64,000 nt of DNA, from positions 443,925 to 507,924 of the forward strand of contig NZ_JALJEJ010000004.1 of the NCBI RefSeq assembly GCF_022953055.1, written 5' to 3'. Source of the DNA: Mucilaginibacter straminoryzae (GTDB lineage Bacteria; Bacteroidota; Bacteroidia; Sphingobacteriales; Sphingobacteriaceae). Each line of letters begins with the position of its first letter. The stretch's first letter is position 1. The position numbers were made by a program, and so were the translations under genes. The notes below the pieces were generated by a model, which made no database searches, was not told the origin of the DNA, and saw only the letters and a program-made list of their open reading frames with translations. Shown one piece after another: positions 52,143-62,460 of the stretch.

Positions 52143-53792
52143 TTAAGATAAATATTTACCAACCAGCGGCATACGTCTGCCCATGCCAAATGCCTTCGGT
52201 GATACCCTTAAAATAGGCGGCGTCTGGTAACGTTTGTGTTCAGAAGTATTTACCAGGCGCAGCACCCGGCGAACCAGTTGCTCATCATAACCCATCTGGA
52301 TAATTTCTTTGGAAGAGCAGCGATGTTCGATATACTCTGCCAGGATCTTATCCAGAATATCGTAATCCGGCAGCGAATCGCTGTCTTTCTGATCCGGCCT
52401 TAACTCGGCAGAAGGCGGCTTCACGATAGTATTGATCGGAATGATCTCGCGCTCGCGGTTCAGGTATTTTGCCAGTTGGAAAACCTGCGTTTTAAACACG
52501 TCGCCCAGTACAGAAATACCACCGCACATGTCGCCATAAAGCGTACCATAACCTACAGCGGCTTCGCTTTTGTTAGAGGTATTAAGCAGGATGTATCCAA
52601 ACTTGTTGCTCATAGCCATTAACAACACGGCACGTGTACGCGCCTGGATATTCTCTTCAGCAATGTTAAATGGCAATCCTTTGAACTGCGGTTCCAGCGC
52701 TTTTTCAAAGGCATCCGTGATATCTTTAATTGGAATGGTTTGCGAAAGGCAGCCGAGGTTAGCTACGAGGTCTTCGGCATCTTTCAGCGAATGATCAGTC
52801 GAGAATTTCGAAGGCAGCAGCACCGCCATTACATTTTGCGGCCCTAACGCTTCTGCAGCTAACGCACATACCACTGCCGAATCTATACCGCCTGATAAAC
52901 CTAATATCGCTTTGCTGAAACCAGATTTGCTGAAGTAATCACGGATACCCAAAAGCAGCCCCAGGTGGATCTGCTCAATATCGCTTTGGCGTTCGGCCTT
53001 CAGCGTGATTGGCTGTTGGGCGACGATGGTATCATCTTCCTTCAGCTCATAGTAAGCGATCGTCTCTTCAAAATAAGGTAGCTCGTCTATCAGTTCTCCC
53101 TTCTTGTCAAACACCAGCGAACCGCCATCGAAGATCAGTTCAGTATGTGCGCCGATGGTGTTCACATAAAATAATGGAAGCTGATACCGGGTTGCATTAT
53201 CTTTTAATATCGCAATACGTTCTTCATCGTGGTTATACGCAAATGGCGAAGCTGCAATGTTGATCATCACATCCGGATTTTGCTCTATCAGCTTATCCAT
53301 CGGGCGTGTCACATATAACGGATTTTCAATATCATTCCAAAGATCTTCACAAATGGTTAAAGCAATGCGATGCCCTTTATAATCGATACAATGAAACTCG
53401 GTCTCAGGTTCGAAATAGCGATACTCATCAAATACATCATAGTTCGGCAAAAGCGCTTTGTTAACTACCGACTGCACCTTACCGTCTGCAATAAAATAGG
53501 CGGAGTTGTTCAGGTCTTTGCCCTCTGGTTTGTGGTTATAGGTGGGTATACCAACTACACAAGCAATATCTATGCAAACTGCTGCTATTTTTTGTGCTGA
53601 TTGCTCGCAAAGGTCTATAAACTCTTTAAACTCCAGGAAATCCCTGGAAGGATAGCCGGGAATACACAACTCGCTGAATACGATCAGATCAGTTCCCTTA
53701 CCTTTTGCTTCGGTAATAGCCTTGATGATCTTTTCTGTATTAGCATCGAAGTTGCCGATATGATAATTAAGCTGCGCCAGTGCGATCTTCAT
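52143..53792 (-). CDS. nadE: Glutamine-dependent NAD+ synthase
   Basis: A 549-residue two-domain enzyme that makes NAD+ from nicotinate adenine dinucleotide with glutamine as nitrogen source. The N-terminal nitrilase-type glutaminase (about 1-260) shows Glu in FSELCIPGYPSRDF, Lys in VNKALLPNYDVF and Cys in LTICEDLWND (about 150). The C-terminal ATP pyrophosphatase domain has the P-loop LGLSGGIDSAVV (about 299-310) and NTSNKSEAAVGYGTLYGD (about 408-425). Length is standard for the NadE2 type. It is divergent from gldB, a neighbour of nadE in many Bacteroidota. Confidence 0.95.
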   Translation of the reverse strand: MKIALAQLNYHIGNFDANTEKIIKAITEAKGKGTDLIVFSELCIPGYPSRDFLEFKEFIDLCEQSAQKIAAVCIDIACVVGIPTYNHKPEGKDLNNSAYFIADGKVQSVVNKALLPNYDVFDEYRYFEPETEFHCIDYKGHRIALTICEDLWNDIENPLYVTRPMDKLIEQNPDVMINIAASPFAYNHDEERIAILKDNATRYQLPLFYVNTIGAHTELIFDGGSLVFDKKGELIDELPYFEETIAYYELKEDDTIVAQQPITLKAERQSDIEQIHLGLLLGIRDYFSKSGFSKAILGLSGGIDSAVVCALAAEALGPQNVMAVLLPSKFSTDHSLKDAEDLVANLGCLSQTIPIKDITDAFEKALEPQFKGLPFNIAEENIQARTRAVLLMAMSNKFGYILLNTSNKSEAAVGYGTLYGDMCGGISVLGDVFKTQVFQLAKYLNREREIIPINTIVKPPSAELRPDQKDSDSLPDYDILDKILAEYIEHRCSSKEIIQMGYDEQLVRRVLRLVNTSEHKRYQTPPILRVSPKAFGMGRRMPLVGKYLS

Positions 53793-53842
53793 AGAAGTGG
53801 TTTGATGTAAAACGTTGCCTTATAAATGCAACTCAAAAGCAT

Positions 53843-53850
53843 TAATTTTG
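53843..53850 (+). promoter_or_regulatory. Likely -7 element of gldB
   Basis: TAATTTTG fits the TAnnTTTG consensus and lies 12 bp before the ATG at 53862. This placement supports that start over an in-frame ATG at 53826, which would lie upstream of the promoter. Confidence 0.45.
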
Positions 53851-53861
53851 TTCAAAGGATA

Positions 53862-54914
53862 ATGATGACACCTACCCTGAGCAAATCAACGCAAATTTAC
53901 CTAATTTTCATAGGTTTAATAATCTTAACGGCCTGTAATCGTAAAGGAAAAGTAGATGTAAGCAACATTCCGGTAACCGTAACAGTCGAGCGTTTCGACC
54001 ATGATTTCGACCGTATGCGGACAGGTAACATGCCGGTGCTTGCTATTGAATTACAAAAGAAATACGGCGTGTTTTACCAGGATTTCATCGAAAGGATATT
54101 ACCGGCAGGCAGCACGCGAGATACCGCTTACTTTGCTACGCTACGTAAGGTATTCGGCAATAAAGCCTACCTTGATCTAAAACACGAGGTAGACTCGGTT
54201 TACCCTAACCTGGATAAGCAAAACGAGGAATTGACAGATGCTTTCCGGCGTATCGAATATTACTTCCACAAAAAGCAACTACCAAAGGTTTACGCCTACT
54301 TTTCAGGGTTTCAAACCCAGACGGCTATAGGGAATGGTTACGTAGGTATTGGGCTCGATCTGTTCCTCGGAGCAAAATCAAAGTTTTATCCGGCGCTGAT
54401 CGAAAGCTTTCCGCGCTATATATCGCACCACTTTACCCCGCAGAATATCACCCCGCGCGTGGTAGAGGCCATGCTCCGCGAAGACATGTATCCCGAACGC
54501 GATGCCGATAAAAGCCTGCTGCAAAAAATGATCTATAATGGTAAGATTATGTACGCCATGGACCTGCTATTGCCTGATGTTCCGGACAGTGTAAAGATCC
54601 GCTACACAGAGCCGCAGATGAAGTGGTGCAAAACCTTTAAATCGCAGATTTGGGGTTACTTTCTTGAAGAAAACTTACTGTACGAAACCGACTATCAGAA
54701 AATACAGCAGTACTTAACCGACGCACCTTTTACGCCTGGACTGGGCGAGAAAAACGAATCTGCACCAAAATTGGGGGTTTGGACCGGATGGCAGATCGTC
54801 CGTCAATACATGGAGAAACACCCGGATGTAACCCTGCCACAGTTATTGGGCATGACGGATGCGCAGAAGATACTGAACGATTCTAAATACCACCCGAAGC
54901 AGGGGGAAGAGTGA
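53862..54914 (+). CDS. gldB: Gliding motility lipoprotein GldB
   Basis: A lipoprotein of about 350 residues: signal ending LIFIGLIILTACNRKG (Cys near 26), then VTVTVERFDHDFDRM (about 39-53), KKYGVFYQDFIERIL, YFSGFQTQTAIGNGYVGIGL (about 159-178) and a helical C-terminal half with WGYFLEENLLYETDYQKIQQ. GldB is essential for type IX secretion and gliding in Flavobacteria and is kept in non-gliding Bacteroidota. The start at 53862 (MMTPTLSKS) is chosen because of the signal peptide and the promoter position. The usual partner gldC does not follow; a repeat and a minus-strand gene come next. nadE on the other strand is a conserved neighbour. Confidence 0.88.
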   Translation: MMTPTLSKSTQIYLIFIGLIILTACNRKGKVDVSNIPVTVTVERFDHDFDRMRTGNMPVLAIELQKKYGVFYQDFIERILPAGSTRDTAYFATLRKVFGNKAYLDLKHEVDSVYPNLDKQNEELTDAFRRIEYYFHKKQLPKVYAYFSGFQTQTAIGNGYVGIGLDLFLGAKSKFYPALIESFPRYISHHFTPQNITPRVVEAMLREDMYPERDADKSLLQKMIYNGKIMYAMDLLLPDVPDSVKIRYTEPQMKWCKTFKSQIWGYFLEENLLYETDYQKIQQYLTDAPFTPGLGEKNESAPKLGVWTGWQIVRQYMEKHPDVTLPQLLGMTDAQKILNDSKYHPKQGEE

Positions 54915-54957
54915 TCGAATTTCGGATTTCGAATTTACAATTTCGAATATTTAAAGC
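54914..54957. repeat. TTCGAAT-type intergenic repeat after gldB
   Basis: This stretch holds three near-copies of ATTTCGAAT/ATTTCGGAT and ends CAATTTCGAATATTTAAAGC. Nearly the same words, including CAATTTCGAATATTTCAAGC, appear inside the atp operon at 59776-59855, which shows a dispersed repeat rather than local low complexity. Confidence 0.55.
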
Positions 54958-55051
54958 TTGTGGTTAGTGAGATAACCCAACGAAAAGCGTACAAAATATT
55001 TTCTTCCACCTCACGCTAAGCGCTTGGCCCTAAACGCTAAACCCATTAAAC

Positions 55052-55080
55052 ACAAAAGCCACAGCTTACGCTATGGCCTT
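55052..55080 (-). terminator. Terminator downstream of the 63-residue membrane protein gene
   Basis: GCCACAGC (55058-55065) pairs with GCTATGGC (55070-55077), one G-T pair. On the minus strand TTTTG follows. It lies 25 bp past the stop of the gene at 55105. Confidence 0.6.
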
Positions 55081-55104
55081 GTTATATAAAAAGTTGAAGG
55101 CAAA

Positions 55105-55296
55105 TTATTGCAGCATCTTAAATACTGACTTGTACAGGGCAATGATAATGGCAATCACCAGGATCACGTTTGCGGCCCAAGACCAATAAGGCTCATCACC
55201 GGCAAAACGCAGATATACACCAACCAAGCCTAAGAATATAGCTACAGCTAAAAAAATGTAATGCTTTTCTGAATTTGCCTCTTGTATTGAACTCAT
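55105..55296 (-). CDS. Small two-span membrane protein, 63 aa
   Basis: A 63-residue protein with a charged N-terminus (MSSIQEANSEKHY) and two hydrophobic spans (IFLAVAIFLGLVGVYLRF, about 14-31; AANVILVIAIIIALYKSVF, about 41-59) joined by GDEPYWSW. A small hypothetical of this form is common in Sphingobacteriaceae. Function unknown. It has its own terminator and follows the DUF4349 gene on the same strand after 68 bp. Confidence 0.7.
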   Translation of the reverse strand: MSSIQEANSEKHYIFLAVAIFLGLVGVYLRFAGDEPYWSWAANVILVIAIIIALYKSVFKMLQ

Positions 55297-55364
55297 TTCT
55301 TTTAAAAATTAAATTTCGTGACAAAAATAAAAATGTTTACCGAAACTAATAGCACAATTTCATT

Positions 55365-56237
55365 TTAAATATTCGCCGTGTTAAGTGTAGCTGTTCGTTT
55401 TCTTTTCCGGTAGTAAGCGATACCGAAGTATAGCGCAAAAGCGCAGACGATCAGCAGCCATAAATTAGCAATAGCTAGCACAACGGATTGAAAGATCATA
55501 AAACCGTTACTAAACGCAACTTTAAGGCGTGTAAAAAATGGCGATGTATAGTTAGCAGGATCGTCATTCGCGATGATTTCCTTATTAATATGATTGCTTT
55601 GGTAAAAGCTTAAATCTACAATACTATACTTTACAGCTTCGTCGATTTTCATATTGGTGATCTGCTGATCGATCATATCATCTTTCAAATTCACTACTGC
55701 ACCAGGGTCTCTAATCACGATTCGCCCTTTCTTTTGCTGGCTAATGATCTGATTACGGCTATTCAACTTCATCTGGGCAGCCAAGTAATCCAACGATTTA
55801 TCATCAATATCCATTTTTCGTTCGGCGACGTATAACCCCATCTTACTCACTTCATCCATAAACTGGTTTAGTTTTACTGAAGGAACTTTAACCTCCAATT
55901 CCGCGACCGTCCGGATAGCAGAGACACGCATCACCGAATCGTTGCTTACACGCGTATCTCTGGTGTTCTCTATACTTGAACTTACATGATGATGCATCAC
56001 CATCCCCTGGTACAAGGTGGTAAGCGCGGTTAACTGCATACTGGTTTGCTCCACATTTCTCACCTTAAAGTTAATTGACGCGGTCTTGACCAGTTTAGGT
56101 TCGGTAGCGGACGATGCTGCGCTGTCCGCAGAACTGGCGAGATGATCGTTGTCATTATTGATTGGTTCGTACTTTCCTTTACAAGCGCCCAGCAGCAATA
56201 GGCTTGCTGCAATGGCTAATAATTGTCTGGTTTTCAT
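55365..56237 (-). CDS. DUF4349 domain lipoprotein
   Basis: A 290-residue lipoprotein: MKTRQLLAIAASLLLLGACK (Cys near 19), a Ser/Ala/Asp-rich linker, then the DUF4349 core with KTASINFKVRNVEQTS (about 51-66), MVMHHHVSSSIEN, AELEVKVPSVKLNQFMDEVS and a coiled-coil-like stretch (YLAAQMKLNSRNQIISQQKK, about 151-170). A C-terminal TM helix (SVVLAIANLWLLIVCAFALYF) and a short basic tail (YRKRKR) close it. Such proteins may span between membranes; the function is not known. It lies downstream of a 400-bp gap that holds a repeat and the atp terminator. Confidence 0.88.
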   Translation of the reverse strand: MKTRQLLAIAASLLLLGACKGKYEPINNDNDHLASSADSAASSATEPKLVKTASINFKVRNVEQTSMQLTALTTLYQGMVMHHHVSSSIENTRDTRVSNDSVMRVSAIRTVAELEVKVPSVKLNQFMDEVSKMGLYVAERKMDIDDKSLDYLAAQMKLNSRNQIISQQKKGRIVIRDPGAVVNLKDDMIDQQITNMKIDEAVKYSIVDLSFYQSNHINKEIIANDDPANYTSPFFTRLKVAFSNGFMIFQSVVLAIANLWLLIVCAFALYFGIAYYRKRKRTATLNTANI

Positions 56238-56419
56238 AATGATCAGGATTAATGGTTTTAGTATTAATCCGCCTGAAAGGAAAGAAGTAACCTATTGTGA
56301 TGAGAATGTTACTTACGTTGGGCACCCGCTACAAGTGGGTGACGGCTTTGGAAAGAGAGTTGGCATTGCCGCGTCCAGATAGACAACGGGATACTCGACT
56401 AAATAATAAATAATCTATT

Positions 56420-56547
56420 TTGTCATGCAGAGCGCAGCGAAGCATCTGCACGTCAATTATCAATTCGGGGTATCACTGCTTTTTGAAGTAATCATTTAGT
56501 ATTTAAAATTAAAGTTAACAGATTCTTCGCTACGCTCTGAATGACAA
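56420..56547. repeat. Dispersed inverted-repeat element (128 bp)
   Basis: The 29-bp ends 56420-56448 and 56519-56547 are inverted copies matching at 26 positions; the left one begins TTGTCATGCAGAGCGCAGCG. About 70 bp of unrelated AT-rich sequence separates them. The pattern 'tgtcat-c-gagcg-agcgaag-atct' is a familiar dispersed element in Bacteroidota. It could be a mobile miniature element, though no target duplication is obvious. It fills part of the 400-bp gap 56238-56637, in which no gene was seen. Confidence 0.7.
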
Positions 56548-56572
56548 CAAAGTCGTTGGCATATTTACAGAA

Positions 56573-56600
56573 AAAGCCGCTTTATTACTAAAGCGGCTTT
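56573..56600 (-). terminator. Terminator of the atp operon
   Basis: AAAGCCGCTTTA (56573-56584) and TAAAGCGGCTTT (56589-56600) form a perfect 12-bp stem with a TTAC loop. T-runs flank it on both strands. It lies 38 bp past the atpG stop codon. Confidence 0.85.
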
Positions 56601-56637
56601 CAATATTTTCGAATCCTCCCAACGGGGTGGGATTTAT

Positions 56638-57525
56638 TTATCCGTTGGACAGGGCAGCAGCACCGCTCACAATCTCGGTAAGCTCGGTGGTAATTGCAGC
56701 CTGGCGTGCCTGGTTGTAAGACAGTTTCAGGTTACGTAATAACTCGCCTGCGTTATCTGTTGCTTTATCCATAGCCGTCATACGTGCACCATGTTCAGAA
56801 GCATGTGAATCCAGAACGGCACGGTATAGCTGAATTTTGATATTCTTAGGAATCAGCTGCTCTACAATGGCTTCCTGCGAAGGCTCCAGAATATAATCCA
56901 CCTGCGAAGCAGCTTTTACCTGCTCTTTAGTTTCAGTTTTAGGAACCGGAAGCAATTGTTCGGTGGTCAGGATCTGAACAGCGGCATTACGGAAGTGGTT
57001 ATATACTAACTCTACGCGGTCATAATCACCATTCACGAAACCTTGCATAATGCTTTCGGTAACCTTAGAAACAGTCGTAAAGTTCAGATCGCTATAAACC
57101 TCGTTATTATTCCCGATTACGTTAAAGCGGCGTTTCTCGTAATACTCCTGCGCTTTTTTACCAATAGCTACAATAGAAACATTACCGGCACGGTGCTGCG
57201 CAGCATACTTTTCTGAAATTAACAGGTTAGTAGCTTTTATAGCATTGGCATTAAATGCACCCGCTAAGCCCCGGTTAGAGGTAACCACCACGATTAGTAC
57301 ACGTACGGGCTCGCGTTCCTGCAAGTACGGAGATGAACCCTCCTCAAGGCTTGCAGAAAGGTTAGCCAGCATTTCCTTCAGCTTGGTAGCATACGGGCGC
57401 AGCTGTACAATAGCATTGGTTGCACGCTTCAACTTAGCAGCAGAAACCATTTTCATGGCTTTTGTGATCTGCTGTGTAGAGTTTACAGATGCAATACGAT
57501 TTCTTACTTCCTTTAAATTCGCCAT
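56638..57525 (-). CDS. atpG: ATP synthase gamma subunit
   Basis: A 295-residue central-stalk subunit of the F1 part. The N-terminal helix carries the signature VRNRIASVNSTQQITKAMKM (about 6-25) that reaches into the alpha3beta3 ring, and VVVTSNRGLAGAFNANAIKA (about 78-97) starts the Rossmann-like domain. The C-terminal helix is DKATDNAGELLRNLKLSYNQ with ARQAAITTELTEIVSGAAAL at the end. Length is typical (about 290). It is the last gene of the operon, 79 bp after atpA, and is followed by a strong terminator. Confidence 0.96.
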   Translation of the reverse strand: MANLKEVRNRIASVNSTQQITKAMKMVSAAKLKRATNAIVQLRPYATKLKEMLANLSASLEEGSSPYLQEREPVRVLIVVVTSNRGLAGAFNANAIKATNLLISEKYAAQHRAGNVSIVAIGKKAQEYYEKRRFNVIGNNNEVYSDLNFTTVSKVTESIMQGFVNGDYDRVELVYNHFRNAAVQILTTEQLLPVPKTETKEQVKAASQVDYILEPSQEAIVEQLIPKNIKIQLYRAVLDSHASEHGARMTAMDKATDNAGELLRNLKLSYNQARQAAITTELTEIVSGAAALSNG

Positions 57526-57604
57526 TTATCTTTTAGTTTCCAGTGATGAGTTACGAGTATCGAGTTTATTTACCCGCAACTCGCAACTCAAAACACGCAA
57601 CTGA

Positions 57605-59179
<1,575 letters not shown>

Positions 59180-59225
59180 TTGATTTATTTTTTAGCGTTT
59201 GCTTATACTTTAATTATTAAACTGC

Positions 59226-59762
59226 CTATGCGGCAAAATCTTTTTTCAACTTCTTTAAGCTGCCGGAAACACTGGTATCGACCTGTTTATCGCCAACGGT
59301 TAAAATAAACCCGCCGATCAGCGCCGGATCTACCTTTTCGTTCAGGATAACTTCGCCCCCGCTTACTCTTTTCACCTCTGCCATAACAGCTGCGCGGTTT
59401 GCTTCAGAAAGCGGCGACGCAGATACTACAGTGGCATTGGTAATGTTCTTTTTAACATCGTACTGGTTCACAAACTCCAATGCTGTAGGATACAAAATCT
59501 CAGCACGGCTTTTGTTCACCATGATCTTAAAGAACGCAATAGTTGCCTGGGTTACCTTACCACCAAAGATAGCTTCCAGTATTTTCACCTTCTTATCATG
59601 AGCGATAATCGGGTTACGTAATACGGCCTGCAGCTCTGGATTTGCTCTAAGTGTTTGTACGAAAAAAGCCATATCAGCCTTCACACCTTCCAGGTTATTT
59701 TGCTCCTGGGCAAGGTCGATCAGTGATTTAGCGTACCTGACAGCAACTGTTGTTTCAGACAT
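59226..59762 (-). CDS. atpH: ATP synthase delta subunit
   Basis: A 178-residue peripheral-stalk subunit linking F1 to the b subunits. The helical N-terminal domain starts VAVRYAKSLIDLAQEQNN (about 6-23); ILEAIFGGKVTQATIAFFKIM lies mid-protein; the C-terminal part has NEKVDPALIGGFILTVGDKQ (about 140-159), VDTSVSGSLKKLKKDF, the delta/OSCP signature. Length is right (about 180). It is separated from atpF by a 95-bp spacer holding a repeat. Confidence 0.95.
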   Translation of the reverse strand: MSETTVAVRYAKSLIDLAQEQNNLEGVKADMAFFVQTLRANPELQAVLRNPIIAHDKKVKILEAIFGGKVTQATIAFFKIMVNKSRAEILYPTALEFVNQYDVKKNITNATVVSASPLSEANRAAVMAEVKRVSGGEVILNEKVDPALIGGFILTVGDKQVDTSVSGSLKKLKKDFAA

Positions 59763-59775
59763 ATCTTCTTTTAAA

Positions 59776-59855
59776 ATTCGAATTTCGAATGTTCAATTTC
59801 GAATATTTCAAGCGGGACTTGATTTCGAAATCCCAAATCCGACATTCGAAATCGG
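59776..59855. repeat. TTCGAAT-type repeat inside the atp operon
   Basis: Between atpH and atpF lie several copies of ATTTCGAA, ATTCGAA and TTTCGAAT, including CAATTTCGAATATTTCAAGC, almost identical to the repeat at 54914-54957. GATTTCGAAATC (59821-59832) is a perfect palindrome. Its place between two genes of one complex shows it does not end transcription there. Confidence 0.6.
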
Positions 59856-59857
59856 TA

Positions 59858-60367
59858 TTATCCTATTTTAACTTCTTTCAGCAGGTCGGCAACAAGTGCG
59901 TCCTGTTGTGTTTTATTTTCTAATTGCTTTTGCAGCACTTTCTCTGCAATCTCGATTGAAAGGCTAGCAACCTGCTCTTTTACGCTTGCCAGTGCAATTG
60001 CTTTCTGGTTGTTGATCTCGATGCTTGCTTTCTCGATCATACGGGCGCCTTCTGCTTGTGCAGCTTCTTTAGCCTCGTTAATGATCTGGTCTTTCATCTG
60101 GCGTGCCTCTTTCAAGATCAGGTCGCGCTCTGCACGTGCCTGTTTCAGCAACTGCTCATTCTCATTAGTTAAACGAGCCATTTCTTCTTTAGCTGCTTCT
60201 GCTTTCAGCAAAGCATCTTCGATAGAACGCTCGCGCTCGGTAATGGCAGCCATAATTGGTTTCCAGGCAAATTTACCAAGCAGAACCAGCAAAATGACAA
60301 AGGCAACCAGCGCCCAAACCACAAAGCCTAAATGATCATTTAATAAGTTTTCGAATAACTCTCCCAT
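59858..60367 (-). CDS. atpF: ATP synthase b subunit
   Basis: A 169-residue peripheral-stalk subunit: one N-terminal TM helix (LGFVVWALVAFVILLVLLGKF, about 13-33) with the following WKPIMAAITERERSIEDAL, then a long charged, coiled-coil-forming helix (about 45-150) rich in Glu, Lys and Ala, with Arg/Glu repeats. Length and hydrophobicity pattern are typical of bacterial b. It sits between atpE (79 bp gap) and atpH. Confidence 0.95.
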   Translation of the reverse strand: MGELFENLLNDHLGFVVWALVAFVILLVLLGKFAWKPIMAAITERERSIEDALLKAEAAKEEMARLTNENEQLLKQARAERDLILKEARQMKDQIINEAKEAAQAEGARMIEKASIEINNQKAIALASVKEQVASLSIEIAEKVLQKQLENKTQQDALVADLLKEVKIG

Positions 60368-60446
60368 TATCTTATAAAATCTTTAAATAACTTTTAATAA
60401 AGCAAAGCCTGCCGCCAACCGCTGCAAGCTCTGCTTTTAGCGGCAA

Positions 60447-60671
<225 letters not shown>

Positions 60672-60699
60672 TTAAATATAGTGTATAATTATTTGCAAA

Positions 60700-61779
60700 T
60701 TAATGATGGTGTTCTTCTACCGCTGTACCGATAAACAAAGCGGTAAGCATAGTAAAGATAAACGCCTGCAGAAACGCCACCAGCAACTCCAACACATCCA
60801 TAAATAATACGAAGGCAACAGATACCGGCGCAATCAGCAGTGATTTAAATATGAATATTAAAGATATTAAGCTTAATACGATGATGTGGCCTGCAGAGAT
60901 GTTCGCATACAAACGAATCATCAACGCGAACGGACGAGAGATAATACCAATCAACTCCACAGGGATCATGATAGGGTATAACCACAGCGGCACGTCTGGT
61001 AAAAAGATGTGTTTCCAGTAGTATTTGTTCGCGCTGAAGTTTACCACCAACAAAACGATAGTTGCCAGCACAAAAGTGAACAGGATGTTACCGGTTACGT
61101 TAGCACCTCCCGGGAAGATCGGGATCAGGCCCAACAGGTTGTTGATCCAGATAAAGAAGAAGATGGTTAACAGCACGGGCATATACTTGCTGTACTTGTA
61201 ACCAATATTCGGGCGGGCAATTTCGTCACGAACGAAAAGGATCACCGGTTCTATTAAAGATTGGAAACCTTTAGGCGCTTTACCTGTACGTTTCTTGTAG
61301 GTAGAAGCTACACTGAGGAAGATGATCAGCAGCAGCAACCCAGCAATCCACATTGCGATTACGTTTTTGGTAATAGAGAAGTCGTAGATCTTTTTCGAAG
61401 TCTCTTTATCTACTTCTCCATTGGCACCCACCACGCGGATCTTGTCATCCACCAGTTTGTAAGTATAATACTTACCCTGGTACGGTTTCGCACCGTGCTC
61501 GAATGCGGCACCCGAGAAGTTCTCGATACCCTTATCGGTGTAAAGGATTACCGGTAGCGGGAAAGACACTTCGCCGCCTACATGCCAGTAATGAGAGTCA
61601 GCAATGTGCTCCAGAATGGCAGTGGTTGGATTAAAAGCCTCTTCTTTGGCATTTTTTTCTTCTACACCCGCTTTCTCGCTTTGTATAGCGAAACTTTTAC
61701 AAGCAAATACTGATAGAAAAACGCTTAAAATAACGCTGAAAGCAAGTTTTTTTGAGTTCAAAATGTGGCTAAAATCCAT
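60700..61779 (-). CDS. atpB: ATP synthase a subunit
   Basis: A 359-residue membrane subunit forming the proton half-channels. It has an N-terminal signal-like segment (LAFSVILSVFLSVFACKSFA) and a 110-residue extramembrane extension before the first core helix (about 145-165), an extension common in Bacteroidota. The core has NNLLGLIPIFPGGANVTGNI (about 220-239) and the helix with the essential Arg in GIISRPFALMIRLYANISAG (about 281-300; Arg near 292). The C-terminus is LFIGTAVEEHHH. It lies upstream of atpE by 46 bp. Confidence 0.96.
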   Translation of the reverse strand: MDFSHILNSKKLAFSVILSVFLSVFACKSFAIQSEKAGVEEKNAKEEAFNPTTAILEHIADSHYWHVGGEVSFPLPVILYTDKGIENFSGAAFEHGAKPYQGKYYTYKLVDDKIRVVGANGEVDKETSKKIYDFSITKNVIAMWIAGLLLLIIFLSVASTYKKRTGKAPKGFQSLIEPVILFVRDEIARPNIGYKYSKYMPVLLTIFFFIWINNLLGLIPIFPGGANVTGNILFTFVLATIVLLVVNFSANKYYWKHIFLPDVPLWLYPIMIPVELIGIISRPFALMIRLYANISAGHIIVLSLISLIFIFKSLLIAPVSVAFVLFMDVLELLVAFLQAFIFTMLTALFIGTAVEEHHH

Positions 61780-61793
61780 CTATTAAAAGATTT

Positions 61794-62171
61794 TTACTTT
61801 TTATTTTGGACGCGCAAGTTACTCAATAGTGTATATATTTCAAAGGCTGTAAAGCATAAATACAGATAAAAAAAATTGAGTATGAAAAGCGGGCCGTTCA
61901 GGGGCATTTTTTTAATATAAACAAGGGCAAAAGTCATGCATGCTAAAAGCTTAATGGTAGTAGCACCCATAAACACCTGCACGCCTAATTTAGCGTCTTT
62001 TTGTTGACCGATGATTACGCTTATGCAAACAATAAAAGTGATCCCGAAGAAGAATAGAAATATCGGCCAGAACCCGGCGATCAATAAGTCGGGGCGGTAA
62101 AAGGCAGCAATGGCAGGCAAAGCGGCGATAAGGAGGCTGGCGATGAAAAGTGTTAGTAAAAACCGGGTCAA
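61794..62171 (-). CDS. AtpI-like membrane protein of the atp operon
   Basis: A 125-residue protein with four hydrophobic segments: about 2-25 (RFLLTLFIASLLIAALPAIA), 30-53 (LIAGFWPIFLFFFGITFIVC), 70-88 (MGATTIKLLACMTFALVYI) and 94-114 (PLFILNFFYLYLCFTAFEIY). Size, topology and place between atpZ and atpB match the AtpI/uncI position, but sequence likeness to classical AtpI is weak by eye. A role in c-ring assembly or Mg2+ uptake would follow from that family. It overlaps atpZ by 4 bp and is followed by atpB after 14 bp, so it is part of the operon. Confidence 0.7.
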   Translation of the reverse strand: MTRFLLTLFIASLLIAALPAIAAFYRPDLLIAGFWPIFLFFFGITFIVCISVIIGQQKDAKLGVQVFMGATTIKLLACMTFALVYIKKMPLNGPLFILNFFYLYLCFTAFEIYTLLSNLRVQNKK

Positions 62172-62395
62172 TCTTTTAATGATTTGATGACAAGGTACAA
62201 AGATATAAAAACACCGGTAAGCGAAAGCATCGCTGTTACCCAGGCCGTGTCATGCTTCTGGTACTGGTCTATCTTATAACCAATAAACGTCATTACCCCT
62301 ATAATGGCAAACATCTGGAAAGCGATGCCACTATATTTAATATAATTGTTGACGGGTTTGTTATCGGTTCCGTTATCTTTTTTGGGTTCGGCCAT
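62168..62395 (-). CDS. AtpZ/AtpI-type small membrane protein
   Basis: A 75-residue protein with a polar N-terminus (AEPKKDNGTDNKPVNNYIKY), two hydrophobic spans (about 21-37: SGIAFQMFAIIGVMTFIG; about 49-68: WVTAMLSLTGVFISLYLVI) and the linking GYKIDQYQKHDT. The G-x-x-(I/L)-D motif after the first span is that of AtpZ/FoI proteins near atp operons. The ATG at 62395 is used; a TTG two codons upstream is also in frame. It is the first gene of the operon and overlaps the next by 4 bp. It is divergent from the PorW-like gene at 62461, so the space between must hold both promoters. Confidence 0.8.
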   Translation of the reverse strand: MAEPKKDNGTDNKPVNNYIKYSGIAFQMFAIIGVMTFIGYKIDQYQKHDTAWVTAMLSLTGVFISLYLVIKSLKD

Positions 62396-62460
62396 GCACA
62401 AAAATATTCATCCTGTTGTTTAGTATTTAGTAAATTAGCAAGTCTTTTATAAACATCGCA

